Positions 10,746 to 24,240 of a stretch of 64,000 bases of DNA are shown one piece after another. A program made the position numbers and the translations under genes. The notes under the pieces were generated by a model. The model was not told the origin of the DNA, searched no databases, and saw only the letters and a list, made by a program, of their open reading frames with translations. Where the stretch lies: assembly GCA_933228675.1 (NCBI GenBank), contig OW121740.1, forward strand, positions 159,150,486 through 159,214,485, written 5' to 3'. The stretch is from Stomorhina lunata (lineage: Eukaryota > Arthropoda > Insecta > Diptera > Rhiniidae). Positions within the stretch are counted from its first letter, which is position 1; each line of letters opens with the position of its first letter.

Positions 10746-13505
10746 TCCAAAAAAAAAATATGTAAAAATATGTAATTTTAAAAAATTTCCATATTAAAAT
10801 CAGAAAATTTTAAAAAATTTTCTTTAAAAATATTAAATTTTTGAATAATGTCCTATAAAAATAATTTAAAAATATGCTATAACTTGAAAAATTTCTTATA
10901 CAAATAAGAAACTTTTGATTAATTTCCTATAAATATAAGAAATTTTTGAAAAAATTTTCTATAAAAGAAAGAAATTTTTAAAAAATTTTCTATAAAAGAA
11001 AGAAATTTTTAAAAAATTTTCTATAAAAATAAAAAATTTCCTATAAAAATAATTTTTTTTTTTAAATTTCCTATAAAAATAAGAAACTTTTCAAAATTTC
11101 CTACAAAAATGAGAAATTTTTGAAAAATTCCCTATAAAAACCAGAAATTTTTTAAAAATTTTCCTATAAAAATAAGAAATTTAAAAAAAAATTCCTATAA
11201 AAATAAGAAAATTAAAAAAACAAAATTTCCTATAAAAATAAAAAAATTTTTTAAAATTTCCAATAAAACTAAGAAATTTTTGAAAAATTTCCTATCAAAA
11301 TAGAAAAATGTTTGAAAAATTTCCTATAAAAATAAGAAATTTTTGAAAAATTTCCTATAAAAATAAGAAATTTTTGAAAAATTTCCTATAAAATTAAGAA
11401 ATTTTTGAAAAATTTCCTAAAAAATTAAGAAAATTTTGAAAAATTTCCTGTAAAAATAAGAAATTTTTGATATAAAAATAAGAAATTTTTGATATAAAAA
11501 TAAGAAATTTTTAATACAAAAATAAGAATTTTTTGAAAAATTGTCATACAAAATTATAAATTTTTTAAAAATTTCCTATAAATATAAGAAATTTTGAAAA
11601 ATTTCCTATAATAATAAAAATTTTTTGGAAAATTTCCTATAAAAATAGGAAATTTTTGAAAAATTTTCTATAAAAATAAGAATTTTTTTAAATTTCCAAT
11701 ACAAATAATAAATTTTTGAAAAATTTCCAATAAAAATAATAAATTTTTGAAAAATTTCCTATAAAACTAAGAAATTTTTGAAAAATTTCCTATAAAGATA
11801 AGAAATTTTTGAAAATTTTCCTATAAAAATAAGAAATTTTTCAAAAATTTCCTATAAAAATAAGAAATTTTTGAAAAATTTCATATAAAAATAAGAAATA
11901 TTTGAAAAATTTTCTATAAAAATAAGAAATTTTTAAAAAATTTCCTATAAAACAAGAAATTTTTTAAAAATTTCTTATAAAAATAGTAAATTTTTGAAAA
12001 ATTTCATATAAAAATAAGAAATTTTTTTAAAAATTTCGTATAAAAATAAGAAATTTTTGGTATAAAAATAAGAAATTTTTGAAAAATTGCCATAAAAAAT
12101 TAGAAATTTTTGAAAAATTTCCTATAAAAATAAGAAATTTTGAAAAATTTCCTATAATAATAAGAAATTTTTGATAAATTTTCTATAAAAATTAGAAATA
12201 TTTGTAAAATTTCCTATAAAAATAAGAAATTTTTGAAAAATTTCCTAGAAAAATAAGAAATTTTTGAAAAATTTCTTGTAGAAATAAGAAATTTTTGAAA
12301 AATTTCCTATAAAAATAAGAAATTTTTGAAAAATTTTCTATAAAAATAAGAAATTTTTGAAAAATTTCCTATAAAAATAAGATATTTTTGAAAAATTTTC
12401 TATAAAAATCAGAAATTTTTGAAAACTTTCCTAAAAAAATAGGAAATCTTAAAAAATTTCTTATAAAAATAAGAAATATTTGAAAAATTTTCTATAGGAA
12501 TAAGAAATTTTTAAAAAATTTCCTGTAAAAATAGCAAATTTGTGAAAAATTTCATATACAAATAAGAAATTTTTTAAAAATTTCTTATAAAAATAAGAAA
12601 TTTTTAAACAATTTCCTAAAAATATGTAATAAGAAATTTTTGAGAAATTAACAGAAAAAAAATTTAAAATCTTTAAAATTTTTTTTATAAAATTTTTTTT
12701 TTTTTTGTTTTTTTTTTTGTTTTTTAAAAATTGCTTATAAAATTACGAAATTTTTGGAAATTTTTCTATAAATATAAAAAAATTTTCGAAAAATTTCCTA
12801 CAAAAATAATAGATTTTTAAAAAATTTCCTATAAAAATAAGAAATTTTTGAATAATTTCCTATAAAAATAAGAAATTTTGGAAAAAATTCCAATAAAAAT
12901 AAGAAATTTTTAAAAAAATTTCCTATTAAATTAAAAAATTTGTTAAAAAATTTCCTATAAAAATAAGCATTTTTGAAAAGTTTCGAATAACAATAGAAAA
13001 ATTTTAAAAAAATTTCCTATAAAAATAAAAAATGTAGAAAAATCTCGTATAAAAATAAGAAATTTTTAAAAAATTGTCTATTAAAATAAATAAATTCGAA
13101 AAAAAAAACAAATTTTTGAAAAATTTCCTACAAAATAAGAAATTTTTGAAAAATTTACAATAAAAATAAATAAGATTCAAAAAATTTCCTATTCCTAATT
13201 TTTTAAAAATTTTGCATAAAAACAAGAAACTTTTTTGAAAAATTTTCTATAAAAATAAATAAAATTTCGAAAAATTTGCTATAAAAACAATAAATTTTTG
13301 AAACATTTTCTATAAAAATAAGAAATTTTAGAAAAATTTTCTATAAAAATATGAAGTTTTAAAAAAATTTCCTATAAAAATAAGATGTTTTAGAAAAATT
13401 CCTATTAAAATCAGAAATTTTTGAAAAATATCCAATTTTCCAAAAATAGTAAGAAATTTTAGAAAATTTTTTTATAAATCAAAAAATGTTTGAAAAATAT
13501 AGTCA
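10746..13505 (+). repeat. 31-bp satellite family, diverged array 1
   Basis: Tandem units of about 31 bp: AAATTTTTGAAAAATTT followed by CCTATAAAAATAAG. Here the last position is mostly AAGAAA (an A where other arrays have G). Copies are strongly diverged, with indels and A or T runs, and include a T-rich patch near 12690-12725. Minus-strand open frames with FxKxFFKNFLF-like repeats are only translations of the satellite. Confidence 0.92.
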
Positions 13506-14770
13506 ATGTCTGTAGTAAATATACTTTCTTCCATTGTATGTTTATTTAATAATCTAACATTTACTAAATTATTCACATTTTGTTACTGTTCAAATAGAAA
13601 ATAAACAAATAAAAATCCTCCAAAATCTCACTCACTCACACCTAAACAAAATGAAAATTAAAGAAAATCCTTTCTGCACTTTCAAGGAGCTGAAGAGGAA
13701 ATCAGCAGAGCGTTAAAGATTCACAAATGGAGAAAAATGACAAATGTGTCTTCGTATAGGTAACATAAGTATGTAAAGAATTGAATGTGTACGTATTTGT
13801 ACAGGTATACAAATGTTGGTGATTAAGAAAAAAAAAACCTTGAAATTTTAATAAGACAGATTTTTTTAATTTTTTTGCTAATTCTTATGAAGATTTAAAA
13901 AAAAAATGCTAGAAGCAAGCAGCAGCATGTCGTGAAGTACTTGCGTATGATTAATATTTATTTTGGCTCCTTAATATGAGAAAAAGAAAGAGAAAGCGGA
14001 GATTCTCTCCCTTCTGTGCGAATGAGTGATATTTAATTATGTTTGTAGGCGTTTAGGATTCATTTCAAAGAATCTTTAAATGAATAGTTTTCTATTTGAC
14101 GTTTTTATATTTTGCAACAAATAAAAAGGGGGAAAAATATTGCAGATTTCAAAGGGACACTCGTGTCTATCAGAGATTAATTGAAATTTCAAGGCTTTAA
14201 AAATGTTTAGTAATTTTAAAGAAAAAAGGAAAGCTGTAAACATTAAGAATACATTTTTGCATAATTTCAAAATAAAATAAATTGAATTTGTTTAAATGGT
14301 GCAATACCACACGGCGTATAATTAATATTAATTTATTAAACATGTTCAAGGCAGTTGTACCACACAGCGTATAAGTGATATTTAATTACATATACCTTAA
14401 TAAAATGAATTATACGCATTAGAGCATAATTATGGATATTAGGGGTGTCCTTTTTTGAAGTGGGAGTAGCGAAATTTGGTGCAAAATAAGAAAAACAAAA
14501 AAAATGGAAGAAAATGCTTATATGAAGGATAAGTATCAAGTACAAAATGTTAATCCTTTAAATGGTATCAAAGTTGTACTTTAATAAGACGGCCTAATAC
14601 ATGTGTAAGTGTGACTATTTAAATGTACAACCACATAAGTAACAATACGGAAACATGTAAAGTTTATCTAACACATAATAATCCACATTAACTCAGAAAC
14701 ATTTTGTCATAAGCCATTAAAACCATAAAGCTTATAAAGCACAATGGGACTTAAAATATAAAAGTTTTAC
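13506..14770. other. Spacer with one exon-like island
   Basis: Mostly AT-rich unique sequence. Between 13660 and 13765 base composition rises and a short frame is flanked by an acceptor-like CTGCACTTTCAAG and a donor-like TATAG/GTAACA (13687-13759; see findings). A motif ACCACACGGCGTATAA near 14307 recurs as ACCACACAGCGTATAA near 14358. No complete gene or RNA gene is visible. Confidence 0.45.
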
Positions 14771-17700
14771 CATAATATTTTCAATAGCAATAAAAATATT
14801 AAGTTTAAAAAAATTTACTTAAAAAGAAGAAATTCTTGAATACTTTTCTATAAAAATAAGAAATTTTTGTAAAATTTCTTATAAAAATAAGAAATTTTTG
14901 CAAAATTTCTTATATAAATAAGAAATTTTTGTAAAATTTCTTATAAAAATAAAATTTTTTTTAAAAATTTCTTATAAAAATAAATTTTTTTTTTTAATTT
15001 TTTTATAAAATTAAAAATTTTTCTTAAAATTTTCTTATCAAAATAGGAAATTTTTAAAAATATTTCTTATAAAAATAGGAATTTTTTTGAAAAATCTCCT
15101 ATAAAAATAGGAAATAATTTGAAAAATTTCTTAAAAAAATAGGAAATTTTTGCAAAAATTTCCTTTAAGAATAGGATAATTTGGAAAATTTCCTATAAAA
15201 ATAGGAAAATTTTGGAAAATTTCCTATAAAAAAAAGAAATTTTTTGAAAAATTTCCTATAAAAATAGGAAATTTTTTGAAAAATTTCCTATAAAAATAGG
15301 AAATTTTTTGAAAAATTTCCTATAAAAATAGGAAATTTTTTGAAAAATTTCCTATTAAAATAGGAATTTTTTTGGAAAATTTCCTATAAAAATAGGAAAT
15401 TTTTTGAAAAATTTCTTATAAAAACAGGAAATTTTTTGAAAAATTTCCTATAAAAATAGGAAATTTTTGAAAAATTTCCTATAAAAATAGGAAATTTTTT
15501 GAAAAATTTCCTATAAAAATAGGAAATTTTTTGAAAAATTTCCTATAAAAATAGGAAATTTTTTGAAAAATTTCCTATAAAAATAGGAAATTTTTTGAAA
15601 AATTTCCTATAAAAATAGGAAATTTTTTGAAAAATTTCCTATAAAAATAGGAAATTTTTTGAAAAATTTCCTATAAAAATAGGAAATTTTTTGAAAAATT
15701 TCCTATAAAAATAGGAAATTTTTTGAAAAATTTCCTATAAAAATTGGAATTTTTTGAAAAATTTCCTATCAAAATAGGAAATTTTTTGAAAAATTTCCTA
15801 TAAAAATAGGAAATTTTTTGAAAAATTTCCTATAAAAATAGGAAATTTTTTGAAAAATTTCCTATAAAAATAGGAAATTTTTTGAAAAATTTCCTATAAA
15901 AATAGGAAATTTTTTGAAAAATTTCCTATAAAAATAGGAAATTTTTTGAAAAATTTCCTATAAAAATAGGAAATTTTTTCGAAAAATTTCCTATAAAAAT
16001 AGGAAATTTTTTGAAAAATTTCTTATCAAAATAGGAAATTTTTTCGAAAAATTTCCTATAAAAATAGGAAATTTTTGAAAAATTTCCTATAAAAATAGGA
16101 AATTTTTTGAAAAATTTCCTATCAAAATAGGAAATTTTTTGAAAAATTTCCTATAAAAATAGGAAATTTTTTGAAAAATTTCCTATAAAAATAGGAAATT
16201 TTTTGAAAAATTTCCTATAAAAATAGGAAATTTTTTGAAAAATTTCCTATAAAAATAGGAAATTTTTTGAAAAATTTCCTATAAAAATAGGAAATTTTTT
16301 GAAAAATTTCCTATAAAAATAGGAAATTTTTTGAAAAATTTCCTATAAAAATAGGAAATTTTTTGAAAAATTTCCTATAAAAATAGGAAATTTTTTGAAA
16401 AATTTCCTATAAAAATATGAAATTTTTTGAAAAATTTCCTATAAAAATAGGAAATTTTTTGAAAAATTTTCTATAAAAATAGGAAATTTGTTTAAAAATA
16501 TCCTATAAAAATAGGAAATTTTTTGAAAAATTTCCTATAAAAATAGGAAATTTTTTGAAAAATTTCCTATAAAAATAGGAAATTTTTTGAAAAATTTCCT
16601 ATAAAAATAGGATATTTTTTGAAAAATTTCCTATAAAAATAGGAAATTTTTTTGAAAAATTTCCTATAAAAATAGGAAATTTTTTGAAAAATTTCCTATT
16701 AAAATAGGAATTTTTTTGAAAAATTTCCTATAAAAATAGGAAATTTTTTGAAAAATTTCCTATAAAAATAGGAAATTTTTGAAAAATTTCCTATAAAAAT
16801 AGGAAATTTTTTCGAAAAATTTCCTATAAAAATAGGAAATTTTTTGAAAAATTTCCTATAAAAATAGGAAATTTTTTGAAAAATTTCCTATCAAAATAGG
16901 AAATTTTTTGAAAAATTTCCTATAAAAATAGGAAATTTTTTGAAAAATTTCCTATAAAAATAGGAAATTTTTTGAAAAATTTCCTATAAAAATAGGAAAT
17001 TTTTTGAAAAATTTCCTATAAAAATAGGAAATTTTTTGAAAAATTTCATATAAAAATAGGAAATTTTTTGAAAAATTACCTATACAAATTGGAAAATTCC
17101 ATTAAAACTAGGAAATTTTTGAAAATTTTCCTATCAAAATAGGAAATTTTTAAAAAATTTCCTTTAGAAATAAGAAATTTTATGAAAAATGTTTTTATTA
17201 AAATAAGAAATTTTTGAAATATTTCCTATAAAAAAGGGAAATTGTTGAAAAATTTCCTATAAAAAAAAATAAATTTTTGAAAAATTTCCTATCAAAATAA
17301 AATTTTTTTAAAAAATTTCCCACAAAAAAAATTTTGAGACACTTCCTTTAAAAATAAGTTATTTTTGAAAAATTTCCTGTAAAAATATAATTTTTTGGAA
17401 ATATTTTTATAAAAATAAGAAAATTTAAAATAAATTTTATATAAATTTCCGATAAAAATAAGAAATTTTTAAAATTTTTCTTATAAAAATAAGAAATTTT
17501 TAAAAAATTTGCCGTAAAATGAAGAAAATTTTTGAAAAATTTCCAAAAAAAATATATTTTTATAAAATTTCTGAAAAATTTTCTATAAAAATAAGAAACT
17601 TTTAAAATTTATTTTTTAGTAAGAAATTTTTGAAAATTTTTCTATAAAATTAAGAAATTTTGTAAAAAATTTTTATAAAAATGAGAAATTTTTGAAATAT

Positions 17701-18110
17701 TTCCTATAAAATTAGGAAATTTTTTAATTTTTTTTTTTTATAAAAATAAGAAAATATTAAAAAAAATCCTACCAAAATAAGTAATTTTTTATAAATTTCC
17801 TATAAAAATCAAAAATTTTTGATACTTTTTAAAAAATTTCCGATTAAAATAAGATAAAAAGAATTATGAATTTCCTATAAAAATGAGAAATTTTTAATAA
17901 ATTTCGTATAAAAATAAGAAAATTAAAAAAAAAATCTTAAAAAACATTCAATTTTGAAAAAAGTTTTGAAAAGTTTCATATAATAATAAGAAATTTTTGA
18001 ATAATTTCCTTCAAAAATAGCAAATTTTTGAAAAATTTCCTACAGAAATAGAAAAAACATAATTTTTGTAAAATTTAAAAAATTTTTTAAAATATTGGTT
18101 TTAAAGGAAA
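14771..18110 (+). repeat. 31/32-bp satellite family, array 2
   Basis: Same family as array 1 but with a long core (about 15180-17090) fixed for TAGGAAATTTTTTGAAAAA, giving a 32-bp period because of one extra T. Rare core variants include TTTTTTCGAAAAA and CCTATCAAAATAGG, which recur at intervals and suggest block duplications. Both flanks (14771-15180 and 17090-18110) are diverged older copies, the usual picture of an array homogenised at its centre. Confidence 0.95.
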
Positions 18111-19550
18111 TTTTTTAAAACTTAATTTTTTAAAGTAAAAATCCTTATAAATAGTAAATTTTTCAAAATTTTTCATAAGTAGTAAATTTTTAAAACATTG
18201 CTTATAAACATAATTTGAATGTATTTCAAAAATGTCTTGTTACTTTAAAGTCTTGTAAAAATTCCCCTTAAATAGTAAATGTTAGAAAAATTCTCTTTTA
18301 TAAGTGAGTTTTTAAAAAATCCCCTTTTAATTAGTATATTTTTAAAAAATTGCCTTTAAATACCAAATTTAAGAACAATTTTTTCAAGAAAATTTTATAA
18401 ATCTACTTCTATTAATGATGAATTTTTTAAGGCTAGTGAAATAGTAAATTTAAAAAGATATGAGTTTTTACATTTTTTAGGCACTTCCTCAGATATTATG
18501 TTACATGTCTATGAGGACATAACAATATACATATAAGTATGTATGTTCCCATACATACCCATACATATTTGTATGTGTGTTTATTGACATATTCCCTATT
18601 TAAACAGTTTAATGACATAATATTCTTTTATTACACTTGTGTTTCCTTTGTTTTCTTTTTTCCAACAATAAAAACCGTGAAGGAGTGAAAAAAAGTGAAA
18701 CGTAGTAAAAAGGTTTGAATTGTAACGTCGAAATGTTTCTGTCTGTCTGTTTGTCTTTTCGTTAAATTTTTTGTCTGTTTCTACATATTTAAGTGCTTTC
18801 ACATTTCAACCACATTTTCCATTTTCAGTTTTTTCCTGTTGTTGTGTGTATCAGATTTTCGGAGTGTTTGTGTCAGTATCTTTCTTTTTTTTTGGCATCT
18901 CTCCACATACAAATAACAAAAGTTGTAAAAATGTTCGATAATGTTTTTATTTTGCCTGATATCGATTTTTATTTCATTTATTCATTTTTCTGTTGATGAC
19001 TGTTTTTTTGTTAGTTTTTTTGGTTGTATAATTTTTCTGCGATTTTAATTTAATACTTTTATGTGAACTGATATGAAGAAACAAAAAATGACAGCCGCAA
19101 TAACAATAATAAAGAAAAATTAAATGCAAATAATGAAATTTGTTAGCATAATTCAAGGAATGAAATGAATGGAGTTGAGATTGAAATTGGTAATGAAAGA
19201 TTTAAAACTGTTAAGATTATTGGTTTTAATATTTTTGTAATATTGTAGAAGACTTATAAAAAGGTCAATAAATGTTGTATTTCTCAAACTAAAAATTCCC
19301 TACAAGTATAAAATTTAAAAAAAAAACCCTAAAAATAGTAAATTTTCAAAAAATGTCTTATTAGTTATTTATTATAAAGCTTTTAAAAAAAATCTATTAA
19401 AAGATGATTTTCTAAAAATTTAGTATTAATATTGGAATTTTTTAAAAATATCCCTTAAATATTAAATTTTCTAAAAATTTGCTTTAAATATTGAATTTTA
19501 TAAAAATTTCTTTTAAATATTGAATTATTGAAAAATTCAATATAAATATT
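18111..19550. other. AT-rich spacer, no supported gene
   Basis: The left part (18111-18430) still shows scattered TTTTTAAAAA-type satellite debris. The middle (18480-19200) is unique sequence with TATG microsatellite and a GTCTGTCTGTTTGTC stretch near 18738. The right part decays into TTAAATATTGAATTTT units that lead into the next array. Short open frames on both strands show no domain. Confidence 0.5.
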
Positions 19551-21065
19551 TAATTTTTGAAAAATTCAATTTAAATATAAAATTTTTGAAAAATTCCCTA
19601 TAAATATTGAATTTTTTGTATAAAAATATAAAATTTTTGAAAAATTTCCTATAAAAATAGGAAATTTTTGAAAAATTTCCTATAAAAATAGGAAATTTTT
19701 GAAAAATTTCCTATAAAAATAGGAAATTTTTTAAAAATTTCCTATAAAAATAGGAAATTTTTGAAAAATTTCCTATAAAAATAGGAAATTTTTGAAAAAT
19801 TTCCTATAAAAATAGGAAAATTTTGAAAAATTTCCTATAAAAATAGGAAAATTTTGAAAAATTTCCTATAAAAATAGGAAATTTTTGAAAAATTTCCTAT
19901 AAAAATAGGAAATTTTTGAAAAATTTCCTATAAAAATAGGAAATTTTTGAAAAATTTCCTATAAAAATAGGAAGTTTTTGAAAAATTTCCTATAAAAATA
20001 GGAAATTTTTGAAAAATTTCCTATAAAAATAGGAAGTTTTTGAAAAATTTCCTATAAAAATAGGAAATTTTTGAAAAATTTCCTATAAAAATAGGAAATT
20101 TTTGAAAAATTTCCTATAAAAATAGGAAATTTTTGAAAAATTTCCTATAAAAATAGGAAATTTTTGAAAAATTTCCTATAAAAATAGGAAATTTTTGAAA
20201 AATTTCCTATAAAAATAGGAAATTTTTGAAAAATTTCCTATAAAAATAGGAAATTTTTGAAAAATTTCCTATAAAAATAGGAAATTTTTGAAAAATTTCC
20301 TATAAAAATAGGAAATTTTTGAAAAATTTCCTATAAAAATAGGAAATTTTTGAAAAATTTCCTATAAAAATAGGAAATTTTTGAAAAATTTCCTATAAAA
20401 ATAGGAAATTTTTGAAAAATTTCCTATAAAAATAGGAAATTTTTGAAAAATTTCCTATAAAAATAGGAAATTTTTGAAAAATTTCCTATAAAAATAGGAA
20501 ATTTTTGAAAAATTTCCTATAAAAATAGGAAATTTTTGAAAAATTTCCTATAAAAATAGGAAATTTTTGAAAAATTTCCTATAAAAATAGGAAATTTTTG
20601 AAAAATTTCCTATAAAAATAGGAAATTTTTGAAAAATTTCCTATAAAAATATGAAATTTTTGAAAAATTTCCTATAAAAATAGGAAATTTTTGAAAAATT
20701 TCCTATAAAAATAGGAAATTTTTGAAAAATTTCCTATAAAAATAGGAAATTTTTGAAAAATTTCCTATAAAAATAGGAAATTTTTGAAAAATTTCCTATA
20801 AAAATAGGAAATTTTTCAAAAATTTCCTATTTTTATAGGAAATTTTTGAAAAATTTCCTATAAAAATAGGAAATTTTTGAAAAATTTCCTATTTTTATAG
20901 GAAATTTTTGAAAAATTTCCTATAAAAATAGGAAATTTTTGAAAAATTTCCTATAAAAATAGGAAATTTTTGAAAAATTTCCTATAAAAATAGGAAATTT
21001 TTGAAAAATTTCCTATAAAAATAGGAAATTTTTGAAAAATTTCCTATAAAAATAGGAAATTTTTG
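19551..21065 (+). repeat. 31-bp satellite family, array 3 (most uniform)
   Basis: Tandem units of exactly 31 bp with AGGAAATTTTTGAAAAATTT and CCTATAAAAATAGG. From about 19630 to 21065 almost every unit is identical; a few carry AGGAAGTTTTT. At 20810-20905 two segments are flipped: CCTATTTTTATAGG replaces CCTATAAAAATAGG, and at 20815 TTTTTCAAAAA replaces TTTTTGAAAAA. The array ends abruptly at TTTTTGAAATTTAATATAAATA. Confidence 0.95.
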
Positions 21066-21560
21066 AAATTTAATATAAATATTTGATTTTTGAAAAATTC
21101 AATTTAAATATAAAATTTTTGAAAAATTCCCCATAAATATTGAATTTTTTAAAAATACCATTAAAAAGTGAATTTTTAAAAAATTCTATTAAAAAGTGAA
21201 TTTTTTAAAAATTCCCTTAAAAAGCGAATTTTTTAAAAATTCCCTTAAAAAGTGAATTTTTTAAAAATTCCCTTAAAAAGTAAATTTTTTAAAAATTCCC
21301 TTAAAAAGTGAATTTTTTAAAAATTCCCTTAAAAAGTGATTGTTTTAAAAATTCCCTTAAAAAGTGAATTTTTTAAAAATTCCCTTAAAAAGTGAATTTT
21401 TTAAAAATTCCCTTAAAAAGTGAATTTTTTAAAAATTCCCTTAAAAAGTGAATTTTTTAAAAATTCCCTTAAAAAGTGAATTTTTTAAAAATTCCCTTAA
21501 AAAGGGGAGTTTTTTAAAAATTCTCTTAAAAGGTATTTTTTTGTAATTCTCTTTTAAAAG
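21066..21560 (+). repeat. 28-bp satellite, AAAGTGAATT type
   Basis: After a short transition, 28-bp units made of AAAGTGAATTTTTTAAAAA and TTCCCTT run from about 21150 to 21520. They share the T-run/A-run plan of the 31-bp family but lack CCTATAAAAATAGG. Variants include AAAGCGAA, AAAGTAAA and AAAGTGATTG. Diverged relatives with AAAGTAAATTTTT reappear at 23576-24240. Confidence 0.9.
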
Positions 21561-22470
21561 TAAATTATTCTACACTTTTATTCTAGTTATATTTATCTCC
21601 TCATGCATGACTAAATTTTGTTGCTGTCATTATTCTGTTATTATTATAAAATTTTTAAAATTTCATTATTACTTTAAATATAATAATGCGGTGATTTTGA
21701 AGCTTAAATAATACAAAACTAAATGAAAATAAATGACACAGTAGCTACAACTATAAAAATCATCGCAGTATTAATAACTTAATAAAAGAAATTAAAAAAA
21801 AATTAAATTGCATATGACAGAGTCATTGCAACAATAAACATTTTTGTATATGAAATGAACATTAATAAAAAAGCCAACGAACGATTTGATTAAAATTACA
21901 GAAAAAATCAGATTTTAAAATATTTACACACAAACTCTACATATGAAATACATTCATACATACTAACTTATGTATGTCTGTATTTGCACACGTACATATG
22001 ACTTTGTAAGTCATGAAATATGAAATGAATTCCTATCACTGGGCGGTTTCCAGTTTTTGTTTGAAGTCTCTTTCAATAATGATTAAAATGATTTTTTTTC
22101 ATGCTCATGCTGACTAAAGTTATTGTTATTACAATTGCAGTCAGACAGATGGACAACAATTCATTCATTTACTTTTTTTATACTCGTATTTGTTTGAATA
22201 CAATGCAATAAAATAGTTATTGAAAAATAAATTAAAGTTTGCATTAATATTGCAGACAAACGAAAAATAACTAATATTGAATCGAGATAAATGTAGAAAA
22301 TTTTCAATATAAATTTTATTGTCATCTGATTTCAAATTGCAAAATCATCTGACAAAAGCAAATTTTTAAGTTTAAGGATAGAAATAGGAACTAGTGATAA
22401 TAAGGCATATGATCTCAAGAGAAATAAAACCTAGACAATTTTGAACAAAGAAAAATAATGAAATTGCAAA
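21561..22470. other. AT-rich spacer, no supported gene
   Basis: Unique AT-rich sequence with ACATACAT-type microsatellite (21935-22000). A region near 22020-22180 is less AT-biased and contains an acceptor-like ACAATTGCAG, but no open frame of useful length follows. Nothing else recognised. Confidence 0.45.
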
Positions 22471-24240
22471 TATCAAAAATTTCCAATTTTATAGGAAATT
22501 TTTAAAAAATTTCTTATTTTTATAGGAATTTTTTTCAACAATTTCGTATTTTTATAAGAAAATTTTTAAAAATTTACTATTTTTATAGGAAATTTTTAAA
22601 AAATTTACTATTTTTATAGGAAATTTTTCAAAAATTTACTATTTTTATAGGAAATTTTTCAAAAATTTACTATTTTTATAAAAAATTTTTCAAAACTTTC
22701 ATATTTTTATAGGAAATTTTTCAAAAATTTACTATTTTTATATAAAATTTTTCAAATATTTACTATTTTTATAGGAAATTTTTCAAAAATTTACTATTTT
22801 TATTGGAAATTTTTCAAAAATTTACTATTTTTATAGGAAATTTTTCAAAAATTTACTATTTTTATAGGAAATTTTTCAAAAATTTACTATTTTTATAGAA
22901 AATTTTTCTAAAATTTACTATTTTTATAGGAAATTTCAAAAATTTTCTATTTTTATAGGAAAATTTTCAAAAATTTCAAATTTTTATAGGAAATTTTTTA
23001 AAAATTTCCTATTTTTATAGAAAATTTTTCAAAAATTTCATATTTTCCTATTTTGATTTTTCAAAAATTTCATATTTTGATTTTTCAAAAATTTCATATT
23101 TTGATTTTTCAAAAATTTCCTATTTTGATAGGAAATTTTTCAAAAATTTCCTATTTTTATAGGAAATTTTTCAAAAATTTCCTGTTTTTATAGGAAATTT
23201 TTCAAAAATTTCATATTTTCCTATTTTGATTTTTCAAAAATTTCCTATTTTGATAGGAAATTTTTCAAAAATTTTTATAGCAAATTTTTCAAAAATTTCC
23301 TATTTTATAGGAAATTTTTCAAAAATTTCCAATTTCTATAGAAAATTTTTCAAAAATTTCATATTTTCCTATTTTGATTTTTCAAAAATTTCATATTTTG
23401 ATTTTTCAAAAATTTCCTATTTTGATAGGAAATTTTTCAAAAATTTCCTATTTTGAAAGGAAATTTTTCAAAAATTTCCTATTTTGAAAGGAAATTTTTC
23501 AAAAATTTCCTATTTTTATAGAAAATTTTTCAAAAATTTCCTATTTTTATAGGAAATTTTTCAAAAATTTTTAAAAAATTTCCTTAAAAAGTAAATTTTT
23601 AGAAAATTTTTTTTAAGAAATAAATTTTTAAAGAATTTTGTTTAAAAATATATATGTTTTTTAAATTTCATTTAAGAATAAAATTTTGAAAATTTTCCTT
23701 TAAGAAGTAAATATTTTAAAAATTTTTCAAAAATAATCAATTTTTTTTTTTTAATTTCTTTTAAAGGGTATTTTTTCAATTTTCTTTTTAAGGCAAATTT
23801 TCAAAAAATTTTCTTTGAAAAGCAAGTTTTTAGAAAATTTCCTTTGAAAAGTAAATTTTGAAAAATTTCCTTGAAAAATTAAATTTTTGACAAATTTCCT
23901 TGAAAAAGTTTTTTTTTTTTAATTTTCTTAAAGAGTAAATTTTTGAAAAAGTTCCTTCTAAAAGAAAATTTTTGAAAAATTTAAAGAAAATTGTTGAAAA
24001 CTTTCACTTAAATAAATAAATTTTTGAAAAATTTGCCTTAAAAAGTAAAGTTTTGAAAAATTTCCTTTAAAAGGAAAATTTTGGGAAAATTTAGATTAAA
24101 ATATAAATTTTTAACAATTTCCATTAAACATTATGTTTTTTAAAAAACTTCCTTTTAAATATAAATTAAAAAGAATATAATTTAAAAAGTAAATTTTCTT
24201 TAAAATTTTTTCTTTTAAAATTTTTTTTATAGTATGTTAT
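22471..24240 (-). repeat. 31-bp satellite family, array 4 (inverted), plus decayed tail
   Basis: From 22471 to about 23575 the 31-bp family runs in the opposite orientation (TTTTTCAAAAATTT followed by ACTATTTTTATAGG or CCTATTTTTATAGG). The left half carries TTTACTATTTTTATAGG and the right half TTTCCTATTTTGATAGG, with several units shortened to TTTCATATTTTGATTTTTC. From 23576 to 24240 the sequence decays into forward-looking CCTTTAAAAAGTAAATTTTT units related to the 28-bp satellite. The plus-strand frame at 23226-23456 is repeat translation. Confidence 0.9.

Noticed and set aside
13690..13740. Second hammerhead candidate starting CTGAAGAGGAAATC
   Set aside because: The core word is followed by no stem II or GAAA block in the right place and no stem I partner.
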